A stretch of DNA of 64,000 nucleotides from Williamsia faeni (lineage in GTDB: Bacteria > Actinomycetota > Actinomycetes > Mycobacteriales > Mycobacteriaceae): the NCBI GenBank assembly GCA_003202005.1, contig QJJF01000004.1, positions 151,561-215,560 on the forward strand, given 5' to 3'. Positions 48,399-57,281 of the stretch are shown here, one piece after another; positions within the stretch are counted from its first letter, which is position 1, and each line of letters opens with the position of its first letter. The translations under genes and the position numbers were made by a program. The notes below the pieces were generated by a model. The model worked only from the letters and a program-made list of their open reading frames with translations. It was not told where the DNA came from and searched no databases.

Positions 48399-48432
48399 GA
48401 CCTACCGCAGATCGACGCGAGGAGCCTGACCG

Positions 48433-49158
48433 ATGGTCGCAACACAGCCACTGCCGACAACACCGATCGTTGATGTGGCAACGGTGTTCGATGTGCTGCG
48501 CGTGCCCGCCGGCGTGTATGCACCCCAGGATGATTCACGGCTGCTGCTGACGGCGATGGCCGAGCGGGATCTTGTCACGGGCCGGCGGGTGCTGGATTTG
48601 TGTTCGGGCAGTGGGATCCTGGCCATCGGTGCCGCACTCCTGGGTGCCGACGAGGTCGTGGCCTTCGACATCTCCGCGCCCGCGGTCGCCTGTGCCATCG
48701 ACAACGCGACCGTGTGCGGCGTGGAGATCGATGCGCGAGAGGGGTCATTGCCGGAGGCACTCGCGCTCGGGCCGTACGACGTGGTCGTGTCCAACCCGCC
48801 CTACGTCCCCGACAGCAACGCCCTGCCACCGAAGGTGGGATTGTCCCGCGCCTGGCATGGTGGCCACGACGGGCGTTCGTTGCTCGACCCGCTGTGCCTG
48901 GTCGCTCCGGATCTGTTGTCGGATGAGGGGACGATGCTGTTGGTCCAGTCCGAATTCGCCGATGTCGAACGATCGCTGATGATGTTGCGGGCGGGCGGAC
49001 TGCATGCGCGTGTTGTCGAACGTCTGCGCATTCCGTTCGGGCCGGTGTTGACCGCGAATGCCCGGTGGCTCGAAGCGGTCGGGATGCTCGAATCGGGCCG
49101 ACGCCACGAGGAACTCTGTGTGATTCGCGCGGACAAGTCGGCGGGCTCGGACACATGA
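48433..49158 (+). CDS. HemK/PrmC-like methyltransferase
   Basis: A 241-residue class I SAM methyltransferase. Motif I is LDLCSGSGILAIGAA near residue 56 and the catalytic loop is SNPPY near residue 119, the (N/D)PPY signature of N-methyltransferases of glutamine, amines or bases. It lacks the PrmC N-terminal helical domain, so its target is not necessarily a release factor. The ATG has GAGGAG 9 bp upstream. It overlaps the CDGSH gene by 4 bp. Confidence 0.83.
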   Translation: MVATQPLPTTPIVDVATVFDVLRVPAGVYAPQDDSRLLLTAMAERDLVTGRRVLDLCSGSGILAIGAALLGADEVVAFDISAPAVACAIDNATVCGVEIDAREGSLPEALALGPYDVVVSNPPYVPDSNALPPKVGLSRAWHGGHDGRSLLDPLCLVAPDLLSDEGTMLLVQSEFADVERSLMMLRAGGLHARVVERLRIPFGPVLTANARWLEAVGMLESGRRHEELCVIRADKSAGSDT

Positions 49159-49364
49159 TCTCGGCGGCTGATCGACGCGTGGTCCGGGTGGTGGCGGGCG
49201 GACCACTCATGGTCGAGGGGCCGGTGAGCATCGAGATGCCCGACGGCAGGGTCGTCGAGTCCGACCGGTTCATGGTGGCCATCTGCGCCTGCAAGCGCAG
49301 CAAGAACTTCCCGCTCTGCGACACCAGTCATCGGCGGAAAAGCTCGGCGAGTCAGGCAGATTGA
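49155..49364 (+). CDS. CDGSH-type iron-sulfur protein
   Basis: A 69-residue protein with one CDGSH-like motif CACKRSKNFPLCDTSH: three Cys and one His for a [2Fe-2S] cluster, with Thr-Ser in place of Gly-Ser. The domain carries electrons or an iron-sulfur cluster in relatives. The ATG at 49155 overlaps the methyltransferase stop, so the two are coupled. A convergent heme-oxygenase-like enzyme follows. Confidence 0.88.
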   Translation: MISAADRRVVRVVAGGPLMVEGPVSIEMPDGRVVESDRFMVAICACKRSKNFPLCDTSHRRKSSASQAD

Positions 49365-49384
49365 CGTTCGACGCGCCCGGGTGA

Positions 49385-50404
49385 TCAGCGCTCGGGTGTG
49401 ATGAGCGAGGTGCGGCCTTCGGTCCAGCACGACATCAGGTGATCGGCGAATTTGTCTTCCAGATACAGGAAAGCCGCGACTCCGAAGACCAGGTCTGCTT
49501 CGAGCTCGGGCTCGCGGTCCAACAGGTCGCCGATCACGTCGTGCCGCACCACCTGTTCGTGCATGGCGTCGGCTTCGACGTGTTCACGGTAGAAGTGCAC
49601 GCAGGGGTCGGGGGCCTCGAGGCGTTCGAGCGCTTGCACCAGTCGCGCCGACCCTGGCGGCGAGGTGATCTCGGTGGCCGCGAAGTGGCCGATGGTGGCG
49701 GCCCGACGGCTGCGATGCAATCCGAACATCGACATCAGGTTCACCAGCGCCAGGGATTCACCGGGAACCTGTTCGAGGTACGCAAGGTAGTCGGCATCCA
49801 GGTCGGCGGCCTCGAGGAGATCGCCGAACAGCTTCTGGTGCACGTGTTCTCCGTGGCCGCCGCCGTATTCGTCGAACTCGATCGCAACAAATGAGGCCTT
49901 GGCCTGTCCGGTGAGCCGCGGGATCGCGAACGCGTGCGGGTCGGCTTCCTTGAGGTGGTAGATCGAGCGATGGATGAAGTACTCCCGCATCTGATCCCAC
50001 GTGCCGGTGTCCTTCAGAAACCACGAGGGCCCGCTGCCGTGTGCCGGTTCGGTCAGCAGCGCGTTGATGGCCTCGGTCGCGCCGCCGGCGGGGTTGACCT
50101 CGGCGTTGAGTGCGGTGGAGAACCGATGCTCCAGCTCGGCACGGAACCGAAGCAGGTCAGGATTCCATTCCCAGTCGTCGTCGACGCCGGTGAACCCGCG
50201 GTAGTGCAGCTCGTAGCAGATGTACAGCGCGAGTTGCAGGTCGACACCGTAGGGATCGCAGTCGACGGTGTCGACGGAGATCGGGCTGCTCGACGATGCC
50301 GGGGCGGGCAGCGCAGCGATGAGCGCCGACGACAGCGGACCGCACGGGCGGGGCAGTGCCCGTGTTGTCGACCGTGCGGTGGAGACCTTCGATGCTGATG
50401 TCAC
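49385..50404 (-). CDS. Heme-oxygenase-like (HDO) iron-containing redox enzyme
   Basis: A 339-residue all-helical protein of the iron-containing redox / heme-oxygenase-like family. Candidate iron ligands are in EFDEYGGGHGEHVHQ near residue 174 and YREHVEADAMHEQVV near residue 271, the E/H-rich pattern of HDO diiron or dinuclear oxidases. The substrate is unknown. The first 45 residues are Ser/Ala/Pro-rich, and a start further in is possible. It is convergent with the CDGSH gene. Confidence 0.75.
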   Translation of the reverse strand: MTSASKVSTARSTTRALPRPCGPLSSALIAALPAPASSSSPISVDTVDCDPYGVDLQLALYICYELHYRGFTGVDDDWEWNPDLLRFRAELEHRFSTALNAEVNPAGGATEAINALLTEPAHGSGPSWFLKDTGTWDQMREYFIHRSIYHLKEADPHAFAIPRLTGQAKASFVAIEFDEYGGGHGEHVHQKLFGDLLEAADLDADYLAYLEQVPGESLALVNLMSMFGLHRSRRAATIGHFAATEITSPPGSARLVQALERLEAPDPCVHFYREHVEADAMHEQVVRHDVIGDLLDREPELEADLVFGVAAFLYLEDKFADHLMSCWTEGRTSLITPER

Positions 50405-50469
50405 TCGGTACTCCTACCCGGTGTCGAAGTGGTGGAAACCTGGCGGTACTCAGACCCTGGTCGACGCGC

Positions 50470-51126
50470 TCAACGCCAAGCGAACACCGGTTGTTCGAAG
50501 TCGGCAACCCGGGTGCTGCGCCCACTGAGGACAACTTCGGCGAACTGGTGCATCACCGCTCCGGTGGGGGCGTGGATCAACGAACCGACCAGCGGCATCT
50601 GGATCACCGGACGTTCTGATTCCGGGATGGCGATGAACCGCGGTGTCACCTGCAGGTCGTTCATCGGGATGAAGAACAGGCGAGCCACTTCGCCCGGATT
50701 CGGGTTTGTCTCGCGGTCGGGCCCGGCCCAGCAGACGATCGGTGTGATCACGTATCCGGACCTGGTCACGTAGTCGTCGAGGCGTCCTAGGACATCTGCG
50801 CGATCGACGTCGACTCCGAGCTCTTCGTGGAGCTCACGGAGTGCGGCGGTGGCATAGTCTTCGCCCTCGTCGATCCGCCCGCCCGGCAGGGCGAACTGGC
50901 CCGGATGTTCTCGCATTCGTGACGGCCGTCTGGTGAGCCAGATGCCGTACTCGCCGTCGCGGCTGGTCACCGCGAGCACCACCGCTGCCGCTCGGGCGCC
51001 GTTGAGCTCTGCGGTGTGATGGTCGAACTTATCCAGCGTGGCGACGACGGTGGCGCGGATCGATTCGGGATCGCCGCTCTCCCAGAACCTGGAACCCGGA
51101 TTCGCCTGTGTGTCGCCGCTCATCAC
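50470..51126 (-). CDS. Nudix hydrolase, CoA-pyrophosphatase-like
   Basis: A 218-residue Nudix enzyme. The Nudix box GGRIDEGEDYATAALRELHE, continuing ELGV, fits GX5EX7REUXEEXGU. The segment LTRRPSRMREHPGQFALPGG fits the CoA-diphosphatase subgroup (NUDT7/CoaE-like). It cleaves CoA or nucleoside diphosphate derivatives in relatives. Either of two adjacent Met starts is possible. Confidence 0.87.
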   Translation of the reverse strand: MMSGDTQANPGSRFWESGDPESIRATVVATLDKFDHHTAELNGARAAAVVLAVTSRDGEYGIWLTRRPSRMREHPGQFALPGGRIDEGEDYATAALRELHEELGVDVDRADVLGRLDDYVTRSGYVITPIVCWAGPDRETNPNPGEVARLFFIPMNDLQVTPRFIAIPESERPVIQMPLVGSLIHAPTGAVMHQFAEVVLSGRSTRVADFEQPVFAWR

Positions 51127-51159
51127 TTCACTGTGCCGTATCGGCCGGTTGAACCGAAC

Positions 51160-51336
51160 TCAGGCCTCGGTGGAGTCGTCGTCGGGCTGCACTTTTTCGT
51201 AGCGCTCGTGGAGGCGGGCCCGGATGTCGTCGGGCGTATATGCATTCCGCTGGCGGACATCTCGCCCGACCAGCACGCCGCCTGCGGCCACCCCGACAAC
51301 ACCCGCGAGTCCGACCCATTTCCACGCACTGTGCAC
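51160..51336 (-). CDS. Small membrane protein (58 aa)
   Basis: GTG at 51336 opens MHSAWKWVGLAGVVGVAAGG followed by VLVGRDVRQRNAYTPDDIRARLHERY and an acidic tail. One hydrophobic helix sits near the N-terminus and the C-terminal part is charged. TATTGT stands 7 bp upstream, fitting a leaderless start. It is divergent from the permuted-papain gene. The function is unknown. Confidence 0.7.
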   Translation of the reverse strand: MHSAWKWVGLAGVVGVAAGGVLVGRDVRQRNAYTPDDIRARLHERYEKVQPDDDSTEA

Positions 51337-51402
51337 ACGTCGAACAATAGCCGCCGATCAATCGGCGCGCTGCCGATGACCGCGGCGTTTAGTCTTTCGG
51401 TT
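51337..51402. promoter_or_regulatory. Divergent leaderless promoter pair
   Basis: TATTGT (51349-51344, leftward) lies 7 bp before the GTG at 51336, and TAGTCT (51390-51395) lies 7 bp before the GTG at 51403. Both genes are therefore predicted to be leaderless. Confidence 0.55.
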
Positions 51403-52107
51403 GTGCATCCGAAAAGGACCGAGGCGATTTCCCTCGACAAGGCGCTCGAGTCCACCCGTACGGGCGACGTGTGGCTGTTTCGGGGCAAGTCCGGTCCTGA
51501 CCGCGCGATCCAGGCGCTCACGAACAGTCCCGTCAATCACGTGGCGATGGCTGTGGTGCTCGAGGACCTGCCCCCGTTGATGTGGCATGCCGAACTCGGC
51601 AACAAACTGACAGATATGTGGACCGGCAGCAATCATCGTGGCGTCCAGCTCAATGACGCGCGTGAGGCCGCGCTGCAGTGGATGGAGAAGTACGGCCAGC
51701 GTTGCTGGATCCGTCAGATCACCCCGATAGCGGGCCGTGAGCAAGAGGATCTGCTGCTCAAGGTGATCGCCCGGATGGACGGAACCGCATTTCCCACTAC
51801 CGCCAGGCTGGCGGGCCGGTGGTTCAAGGGGCGGGTGCCCACGGTCGGCGAGATCACCAGGGGCGTACCGGTTCTGGACAAAACACTGCGCAAGCGAGTC
51901 GGCAAACGTAGAGATGTCGACGACGACAAAACGGGACTCGAGACTGCATATTGTGCCGAGGTCGTGGCCATGACCTACGAGGCGATGGGTCTGCTCGAGA
52001 CCGAGAAACGCTCGAATTGGTTTGACCCCGGCCGATTCTGGAGCGGCGACAAGTTGCCGATGGCCCCTGGATATGCGCTCGGTTCAGAAATTGCGGTAGA
52101 AAACTAG
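51403..52107 (+). CDS. Permuted papain-fold (YiiX-like NlpC/P60) hydrolase, probable
   Basis: A 234-residue protein from GTG 51403. The His in SPVNHVAMAVV (near residue 41), an acidic residue in MWHAELG, and the later Cys in TAYCAEVVAMTYEAMG (near residue 186) follow the permuted order of YiiX/DUF830 thiol hydrolases: His before Cys. Relatives cut peptides or lipids. The GTG is preferred over an ATG at 51376 because of the leaderless promoter. I see no signal peptide. Confidence 0.6.
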   Translation: MHPKRTEAISLDKALESTRTGDVWLFRGKSGPDRAIQALTNSPVNHVAMAVVLEDLPPLMWHAELGNKLTDMWTGSNHRGVQLNDAREAALQWMEKYGQRCWIRQITPIAGREQEDLLLKVIARMDGTAFPTTARLAGRWFKGRVPTVGEITRGVPVLDKTLRKRVGKRRDVDDDKTGLETAYCAEVVAMTYEAMGLLETEKRSNWFDPGRFWSGDKLPMAPGYALGSEIAVEN

Positions 52108-52125
52108 GGTGGTTCGCCCGGAAGT

Positions 52126-52222
52126 CGCCGAGCGTGCCTTTGTCCGACTCGAATGTTCCTCGACGGCTCACCCGGTGATGGACAAAGGCACGCTCCCCGG
52201 CGTCAAGCCGGCTGTGTCACAG
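52126..52222. repeat. Inverted-repeat element, copy 1
   Basis: A perfect 16-bp inverted repeat, GAGCGTGCCTTTGTCC (52130-52145) and GGACAAAGGCACGCTC (52180-52195), encloses a 34-bp loop. The similarity to copy 2 continues about 27 bp downstream (GGCGTCAAGCCGGCTGTGTC). The palindrome could form a cruciform or an RNA hairpin. It has no protein-coding sign. Confidence 0.8.
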
Positions 52223-52245
52223 CTCGAACCGATGGTTCGGTCAAA

Positions 52246-52341
52246 CTACAGAACGATGTTGATCGTGAGGCTGATGAAGTCGCCACCGAACACGTAGAAG
52301 CTGTCCATGAACTGGGTGAGTGCGGGAAATAGGTCTGTCAT
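52246..52341 (-). CDS. 31-residue hydrophobic peptide, unknown
   Basis: ATG at 52341 opens MTDLFPALTQFMDSFYVFGG followed by DFISLTINIVL. GAGGGG lies 7 bp upstream, a strong ribosome-binding site. The peptide is short, hydrophobic and acidic, and could be amphipathic; membrane-active or small porin-like peptides have such looks, but none is claimed. It lies between two copies of an inverted-repeat element and downstream of a possible iron box. Confidence 0.55.
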   Translation of the reverse strand: MTDLFPALTQFMDSFYVFGGDFISLTINIVL

Positions 52342-52390
52342 CGGGTACCCCTCGTGTCGAGTGTGTTCCGCGTTCTGCGGCTCCCAGATC

Positions 52391-52409
52391 ATTGCATAGC
52401 CTACCCTTA
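52391..52409. promoter_or_regulatory. Possible IdeR/DtxR iron box upstream of the small peptide gene
   Basis: ATTGCATAGCCTACCCTTA matches about 14 of 19 positions of TWAGGTWAGSCTWACCTWA, with the right half nearly complete. It lies about 50 bp upstream of the peptide start. Regulation by iron is only a suggestion. Confidence 0.3.
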
Positions 52410-52491
52410 CTTCCAAGTGGGGTGGGCGGTCGGGCGCAAGGGCTCTGTCTGGTATTGAACGATCGTGGAGGATGCATCGACGGCTTTGGGC

Positions 52492-52589
52492 CGTCGAGCG
52501 TGCCTCCGTCGGACTCGAATGCTCCCCAAAAGGCTCACCCGGTGGTGGACGAAGGCACGCTCGTTGGCGTCAATGCAGCTGTATCGCAA
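52492..52589. repeat. Inverted-repeat element, copy 2
   Basis: A second copy of the element: GAGCGTGCCTCCGTCG (52496-52511) and GGACGAAGGCACGCTC (52547-52562) around a 35-bp loop. The loop keeps GACTCGAATG and GGCTCACCCGGTG from copy 1. One stem pair is changed from T-A to C-G in step, which suggests selection for pairing; two others do not pair. A CGACGG/CCGTCG hairpin precedes it (52478-52496). Confidence 0.8.
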
Positions 52590-52673
52590 CCAGACTTGTC
52601 GTCATGGGGCGCAGCGTCGGGTCTGACATTAACTCGGCATCGGCCAATCTGCGTCGAAAATCGGAATTCTCGA

Positions 52674-53720
52674 TTACCCGCCCGCCCACTCGAGGAGTCG
52701 TGTAAGGGGCCACGTGGTGACGATGCGGTCGGGATCGATCCCCAGCCTCTCTGCGCGTTCGCAGCCGAGCGCTTTGAAGTCGAGTTGGCCGGGTGCGTGG
52801 GCATCGGAATCGATGGCGAACAGGCAGCCGAGGTCGATGGCGATCTCGATGAGATCGTCGGGTGGGTCGACACGTTCGGGCCGTGAGTTGATCTCGACCG
52901 CGGTGCCTGACTCCGCGCAGGCCTCGAATACCTTGTGGGCATCGAACTTTGACTGCGCGCGTTTGCCACGTCCGCCGGTCACCAGCCGGCCGGTGCAGTG
53001 TCCGAGCACGTTGACATGCGGGTTGCGGGCGGCGGCAACCATCCGCCGCGTCATCGGACCGGAATCCATCGCAAGCTTGGAATGGACTGACGCCGTGACG
53101 ATCTCGAGCTGGTCGAGCATGTCCTCGGTCTGATCCAGTGATCCGTCGTCGAGGATGTCGACCTCGATGCCGCGCAGCAGCCGAAACCGGTCGCCCAGTG
53201 CGCTGTTCATCTTGTCGACGACCCGGATCTGTTCGGCCAGGCGCTCGGCAGTCAGTCCGTTGGCCACGGTGAGACGAGGGGAGTGGTCGGTCAGCGCCAG
53301 CCAACTGTGATCGAGTTCGATCGCGGACAGGACCACCTCGTCGATGGGGGATCCGCCGTCGCTCCAATCGGAGTGACAGTGCAGATCGCCGCGGGCCGCG
53401 GCGTAGAGATCGTCGCCACCCGATGCCAGGGGCTCGATACTCTTCTCCTGTAAAGACTTCAGGTAGTCGGGTAGCTCACCGCCGGATGCCTGTGTGATCA
53501 CCGCGGCGGTCGACTTTCCGATGCCGCTGATCTCGGTCAACCTCCCGCCGGACACCCGGGTTCGCAACTCGTCCGGTGGGATCTTCTGGACAACCTTGAG
53601 TGCCTTGCGAAAGGCCTCGACCCGGTAGGTGCCCGCGCGGGACCGTTCGAGCAGGAAAGCGATGCGGCGCAACGCCTCCGCAGGACCTACCGGTGCACTC
53701 AGCGGTTCGATTGATCTCAC
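52674..53720 (-). CDS. PHP-domain phosphoesterase with HhH lead (PolX C-terminal-like)
   Basis: A 348-residue protein. The N-terminal ~90 residues look like a helix-hairpin-helix region (EAFRKALKVVQKIPPDELR and LTEISGIGKSTAAVI) and the rest is a PHP metal-hydrolase domain with HCHSDWSDG, ALTDHSPR, HSKL, GHCTGR and IDSDAH. It matches the shape of PolX without its polymerase core, so DNA repair or phosphate ester cleavage is likely. The GTG at 53720 overlaps the MMPL stop by 4 bp. Confidence 0.83.
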   Translation of the reverse strand: MRSIEPLSAPVGPAEALRRIAFLLERSRAGTYRVEAFRKALKVVQKIPPDELRTRVSGGRLTEISGIGKSTAAVITQASGGELPDYLKSLQEKSIEPLASGGDDLYAAARGDLHCHSDWSDGGSPIDEVVLSAIELDHSWLALTDHSPRLTVANGLTAERLAEQIRVVDKMNSALGDRFRLLRGIEVDILDDGSLDQTEDMLDQLEIVTASVHSKLAMDSGPMTRRMVAAARNPHVNVLGHCTGRLVTGGRGKRAQSKFDAHKVFEACAESGTAVEINSRPERVDPPDDLIEIAIDLGCLFAIDSDAHAPGQLDFKALGCERAERLGIDPDRIVTTWPLTRLLEWAGG

Positions 53721-55936
53721 CGGTTGAGCTTATCGCTGACCTGCGGTGTCTCGGCGGGAGTTGTGTCGTCTTCGTCCTGATGCATTCCGTCGAGTCGTGG
53801 AATCCATTCGAGCCATGTCGGGAACCACCAATTGGCCTTGCCCAGTATCTCCATCGTCGACGGGACGAGCAGCAACCGGACGACACTCGCGTCGATGAAC
53901 ACGGCAACGGCCAGGCCGACACCCAAGATCTTCAGGCTGCGGTCGGGCAGGAACGCCAGCGACAGGAACACGCAGATCATGATCAGTGCCGCACAGGTGA
54001 TCACTCGGGCTGTGCTGGCCAGTCCTTCGGCAACTGACGTGGTGGCGTTGCCGGTGCGTACGTACCGTTCCTTGATCCGCGAGACCAGGAATACCTCGTA
54101 GTCCATCGACAGGCCGATCGCGGTGACAAACAGCATCATCGGGACCCAGCTATCGATCGGTCCGGGTCGTCCGACGCCGAATATTCCCGCACCCCAGCCC
54201 CATTGGAATATCGCGACGATCACGCCAAAGGCGGCACCGAGTGACAGGACGTTAACGATCACCGCCTTGACCGGGACGACGATCGACCGGAAAGCGAGCA
54301 CCAGAATGATGAAAGCACCGGCCAGCACGGCCGCGATGGTCCAGGGCAGCAGATCCAGGGTGACCTTGGCGTAGTCGATGGATCCGGCGCTCAGGCCGGT
54401 GATCTGGACGGTGACTTCCGAGTCGGGTCCGAGTACGTCAGGGATCGTTTCGTCGCGCAGGCGGTTCACCAATTCTGTGGTGGCCTCGTCTTGTGGACCG
54501 CTGGCCGGGTTCACCGAGATGATCGAGATCTCTTTGCCGTCGGTTTGCCCTACCGGAAATGCCGGGGCCACACCGTTTTCGGCAACCCCGGGATCGGCGG
54601 CGATGGCGGCGCGCAAGGACTCCAGCTCGGCTTGCGGATTCGTGCCTGCCGGATAGTCCGCGACCACGATGAGTGGGCCGTTGGCACCGACGCCGAAGCC
54701 TTCGGTGACGTAGTCGTAGGCGACGCGGGTGGTGGCGCTGGTGGGCCGATTGCCGGCGTCGGAGAAACCGAGCCGGAGCTGGAATGCCGGGATCGACAGG
54801 ATGATCAGGATGAGCAACGCTCCCGCGACGCCAACCCACGGCGTCTGCTGAATCCTGGCACTCCACTTCTTCGCCCACTTACCCTCGAGGGCCTTGTCGG
54901 GATCTTTTCCCTTCCGTTTACGGAGCCAGTGGAGCGACAGCCTGTTGATGCGGGTGCCGATGACGGCCAGCAACGCTGGTAGCAGCGACATCGACGCGAT
55001 GAGGGTGGCGAGGATGCCGGCGATCGCGGCAAACGTCAGAGCCGGACCGAGGTTGCCTCCGGAAAGGAGGATGCCGAACATCGCGATGATGACGGTGCAG
55101 CCGGCGAACAGAACCGACCTGCCGGCGCGGAGCATGGCGACAGTTACGGCCTGGTTGACCTCGAGTCCGTCGTGAATGCCTGATCTGTAGCGGGTGACGA
55201 TCAGCAGTGCGTAGTCGATGCCGACGCCGATTCCGAGGATGAGTGTCACCGAGATCGCGAAGTTGGGGATGTCCATGAAGTTCTGCACCAGGAACAGCAC
55301 CGATGCGCCGACGCCGATCCCGAATAGCGCCGAGACGATCGGGAGGCCGGCCGCCACAACAGATCCGAACGCGATCAGCAAGATGATGAGGGCGAGAAGC
55401 ACGCCGATGCCTTCAGCCGCTCCATTCGGTGGGGCATCGTCGAATCTCGGGTCGCTGAATTCGACGTCAACTCCCGCTATTTCGTTATCTGCAGCGATTG
55501 CTTTGATGTGATCGATCCGGTCCTGTATCTCGGCGTCGGTTCCGGTACCAACGTCGAGTGATGCCACCGCGATTCGGCCATCGGCGGAGATCTGGGACTG
55601 CGGGCCGTAGGGGTCGGTGACGCTCACGTCGGGGGAACTAGCGGTGATGTCGCTCACGAGCGCGTTCACCTGCGCTTCGACATCGGGATTGCGCACACCA
55701 CCATCGATCTCGGGCGCGGCGATGACTATCTGTGTCGCATTTGCCTGTTTCTCCTGGCCGGCTTGCTCCAGGAGTACAGCGGCCCGGCCTGCTTCGGTCC
55801 GGGTGTCCGAGGTGAACGATGTGGTTGTGGGGCCGGCCCACATCGACGCGGCGAAGATCGCGCCGATGAGGACCACCACCCAGCCTCCGATGACCAGCCA
55901 GCGGCGGCGAATGATGAATGCGGCATAACGGTCCAT
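53717..55936 (-). CDS. MMPL-family RND-like membrane transporter
   Basis: A 739-residue membrane protein with two halves, each with one lone helix, a large outside loop and a bundle of helices. Segments VDYALLIVTRYRSG-like (here IDYALLIVTRYRSG) and LSMDYEVFLVSRIKE are the proton-relay-region signatures of MMPL. These proteins export lipids or hydrophobic compounds. The ATG at 55936 has GGAG 7 bp upstream. It overlaps the PHP gene by 4 bp. Confidence 0.9.
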   Translation of the reverse strand: MDRYAAFIIRRRWLVIGGWVVVLIGAIFAASMWAGPTTTSFTSDTRTEAGRAAVLLEQAGQEKQANATQIVIAAPEIDGGVRNPDVEAQVNALVSDITASSPDVSVTDPYGPQSQISADGRIAVASLDVGTGTDAEIQDRIDHIKAIAADNEIAGVDVEFSDPRFDDAPPNGAAEGIGVLLALIILLIAFGSVVAAGLPIVSALFGIGVGASVLFLVQNFMDIPNFAISVTLILGIGVGIDYALLIVTRYRSGIHDGLEVNQAVTVAMLRAGRSVLFAGCTVIIAMFGILLSGGNLGPALTFAAIAGILATLIASMSLLPALLAVIGTRINRLSLHWLRKRKGKDPDKALEGKWAKKWSARIQQTPWVGVAGALLILIILSIPAFQLRLGFSDAGNRPTSATTRVAYDYVTEGFGVGANGPLIVVADYPAGTNPQAELESLRAAIAADPGVAENGVAPAFPVGQTDGKEISIISVNPASGPQDEATTELVNRLRDETIPDVLGPDSEVTVQITGLSAGSIDYAKVTLDLLPWTIAAVLAGAFIILVLAFRSIVVPVKAVIVNVLSLGAAFGVIVAIFQWGWGAGIFGVGRPGPIDSWVPMMLFVTAIGLSMDYEVFLVSRIKERYVRTGNATTSVAEGLASTARVITCAALIMICVFLSLAFLPDRSLKILGVGLAVAVFIDASVVRLLLVPSTMEILGKANWWFPTWLEWIPRLDGMHQDEDDTTPAETPQVSDKLNR

Positions 55937-56118
55937 GTCGGTCTCCGGGGGCAACGGCGTTTGGGACGGTTTTTATCGACTTTTTCCAGTTTGGACCCAA
56001 AAAAGGCGTCGATCTATAAGGGAGGACCCTGAAGTTCCCTGAAATTCATCGCCGTCCCTCGACAGCGTCCCGAACTTCTCCGGATGTGCCTTGCCCGGGG
56101 TGTGTGGAGACCCGGTTC

Positions 56119-56595
56119 TCAGTTGTCGCCGGGTATCGCGACGTGAAAGCCGCCGGGCAGCGGCGCGATGTGCAGGCGGGTCAGCTTCGAGCGGCTGATC
56201 CGCCAGCCGTCGTCCGTCCGGGTGTACTCCTCGTGGTAGTGCCCGGAGCCGGTGAGACCCTTCTCGGGGTTGCCACCGGCGTGGAGTTCGTCGGCCATCG
56301 CCCATACCGCGTGTGCGGTGGTCGGGGAGTCGACGGTGATTTCTGCGGTGTGGCCGTGGTGCACCGTGACGATGCCTTCGAGGGAGGCGGAGACCCGGTC
56401 TCGGATGGTGGCGGACCCGGTGATCGTCCACGCGCCGGAATCGAGGATTGCGTCAGGTGTGAACACTGCGGCGAACCCGTCCCAGTCCTTGGTGTCGAGC
56501 ATCCGGAAATAACGGGCCTTCAACTGCCGAATCTCTTCGATGGCAAGCAGTTTGAGCAGGGTGTCCTGCTCATTGGCGAGTGTTGAATCAGACAT
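56119..56595 (-). CDS. SnoaL-like dehydratase-fold protein
   Basis: A 158-residue NTF2-fold protein of the SnoaL/bile-acid-dehydratase group. The pattern LAIEEIRQLKARYFRMLDTKDWDGFAAVFTPDA (here split as IEEIRQLKARYFRMLDTKDW and FAAVFTPDA) is typical, as is the GWRISRSKL end. The substrate is unknown. It sits 38 bp upstream of TetR on the same strand. Confidence 0.8.
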   Translation of the reverse strand: MSDSTLANEQDTLLKLLAIEEIRQLKARYFRMLDTKDWDGFAAVFTPDAILDSGAWTITGSATIRDRVSASLEGIVTVHHGHTAEITVDSPTTAHAVWAMADELHAGGNPEKGLTGSGHYHEEYTRTDDGWRISRSKLTRLHIAPLPGGFHVAIPGDN

Positions 56596-56633
56596 GAGAA
56601 CGACGTTATCGAAACCGGCATGCCCGCGTGTCC

Positions 56634-57242
56634 TTATGGGTGGATGGCCTTCAGGACCAGCCGGACGGCGTGTGCGACCACGAGGTCGAGATCGTCACCG
56701 AGGTTCCCGGCGAGCCAGTCCTGGGCGAGCTCGGCCATCGCGCCGGTGTACATCGACGCTCCGACCCGGGCCGCGATCGGATTGGAGTCGGGGTGGGACT
56801 GTCCGCTTTCCAGGAGGACGATGTCGCGCAACATGTCCTGGGTGAGGGCTCGCCTGGAGATGAGGACCGGGTTGGCCCGGGCGTCGGTGAACAGGACCCG
56901 GCCGCGGCGGGGGTCGGCGGAGCTGAAGCCCAGCACCGCTCGGATACCGGCCGCCATCCGCTCGCGGATGGAATCGGCCGACGCGTCGATCGCCTGCTCG
57001 ACGGCTTCCCCCAAGCCGGTCGCCACATCGTCGTAGACCGCGCCGAGGAGGTCGTTGGTGTCGGTGAAGCTCTCGTAGAAGTAGCGGGTGTTGAGACCGC
57101 ATTCGCGGCAGACGGAACGTACCGACAGGGCGGCTTCGCCACCTGCGCCGAACAGGGTGAAGCCGGCCTCGACGAGCAGGGCGCGCCGCTCGGTGCGGCG
57201 GTCGCTCAATGGCACACCGGCCCAGCGGGTGGGGGTCGACAT
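56634..57242 (-). CDS. TetR-family repressor
   Basis: A 202-residue TetR regulator. The DNA-binding helices are RRALLVEAGFTLFGAGG and SVRSVCRECGLNTRYFYESF. The C-terminal half is a ligand-binding domain of the group that controls oxygenase genes. It is divergent from the MpaB-like oxygenase and an operator-like palindrome lies between them, so it is likely that gene's repressor. Confidence 0.9.
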   Translation of the reverse strand: MSTPTRWAGVPLSDRRTERRALLVEAGFTLFGAGGEAALSVRSVCRECGLNTRYFYESFTDTNDLLGAVYDDVATGLGEAVEQAIDASADSIRERMAAGIRAVLGFSSADPRRGRVLFTDARANPVLISRRALTQDMLRDIVLLESGQSHPDSNPIAARVGASMYTGAMAELAQDWLAGNLGDDLDLVVAHAVRLVLKAIHP

Positions 57243-57281
57243 GTCCGCAGCATACGTCCGCCGGAAGTCGTATATCTATCT

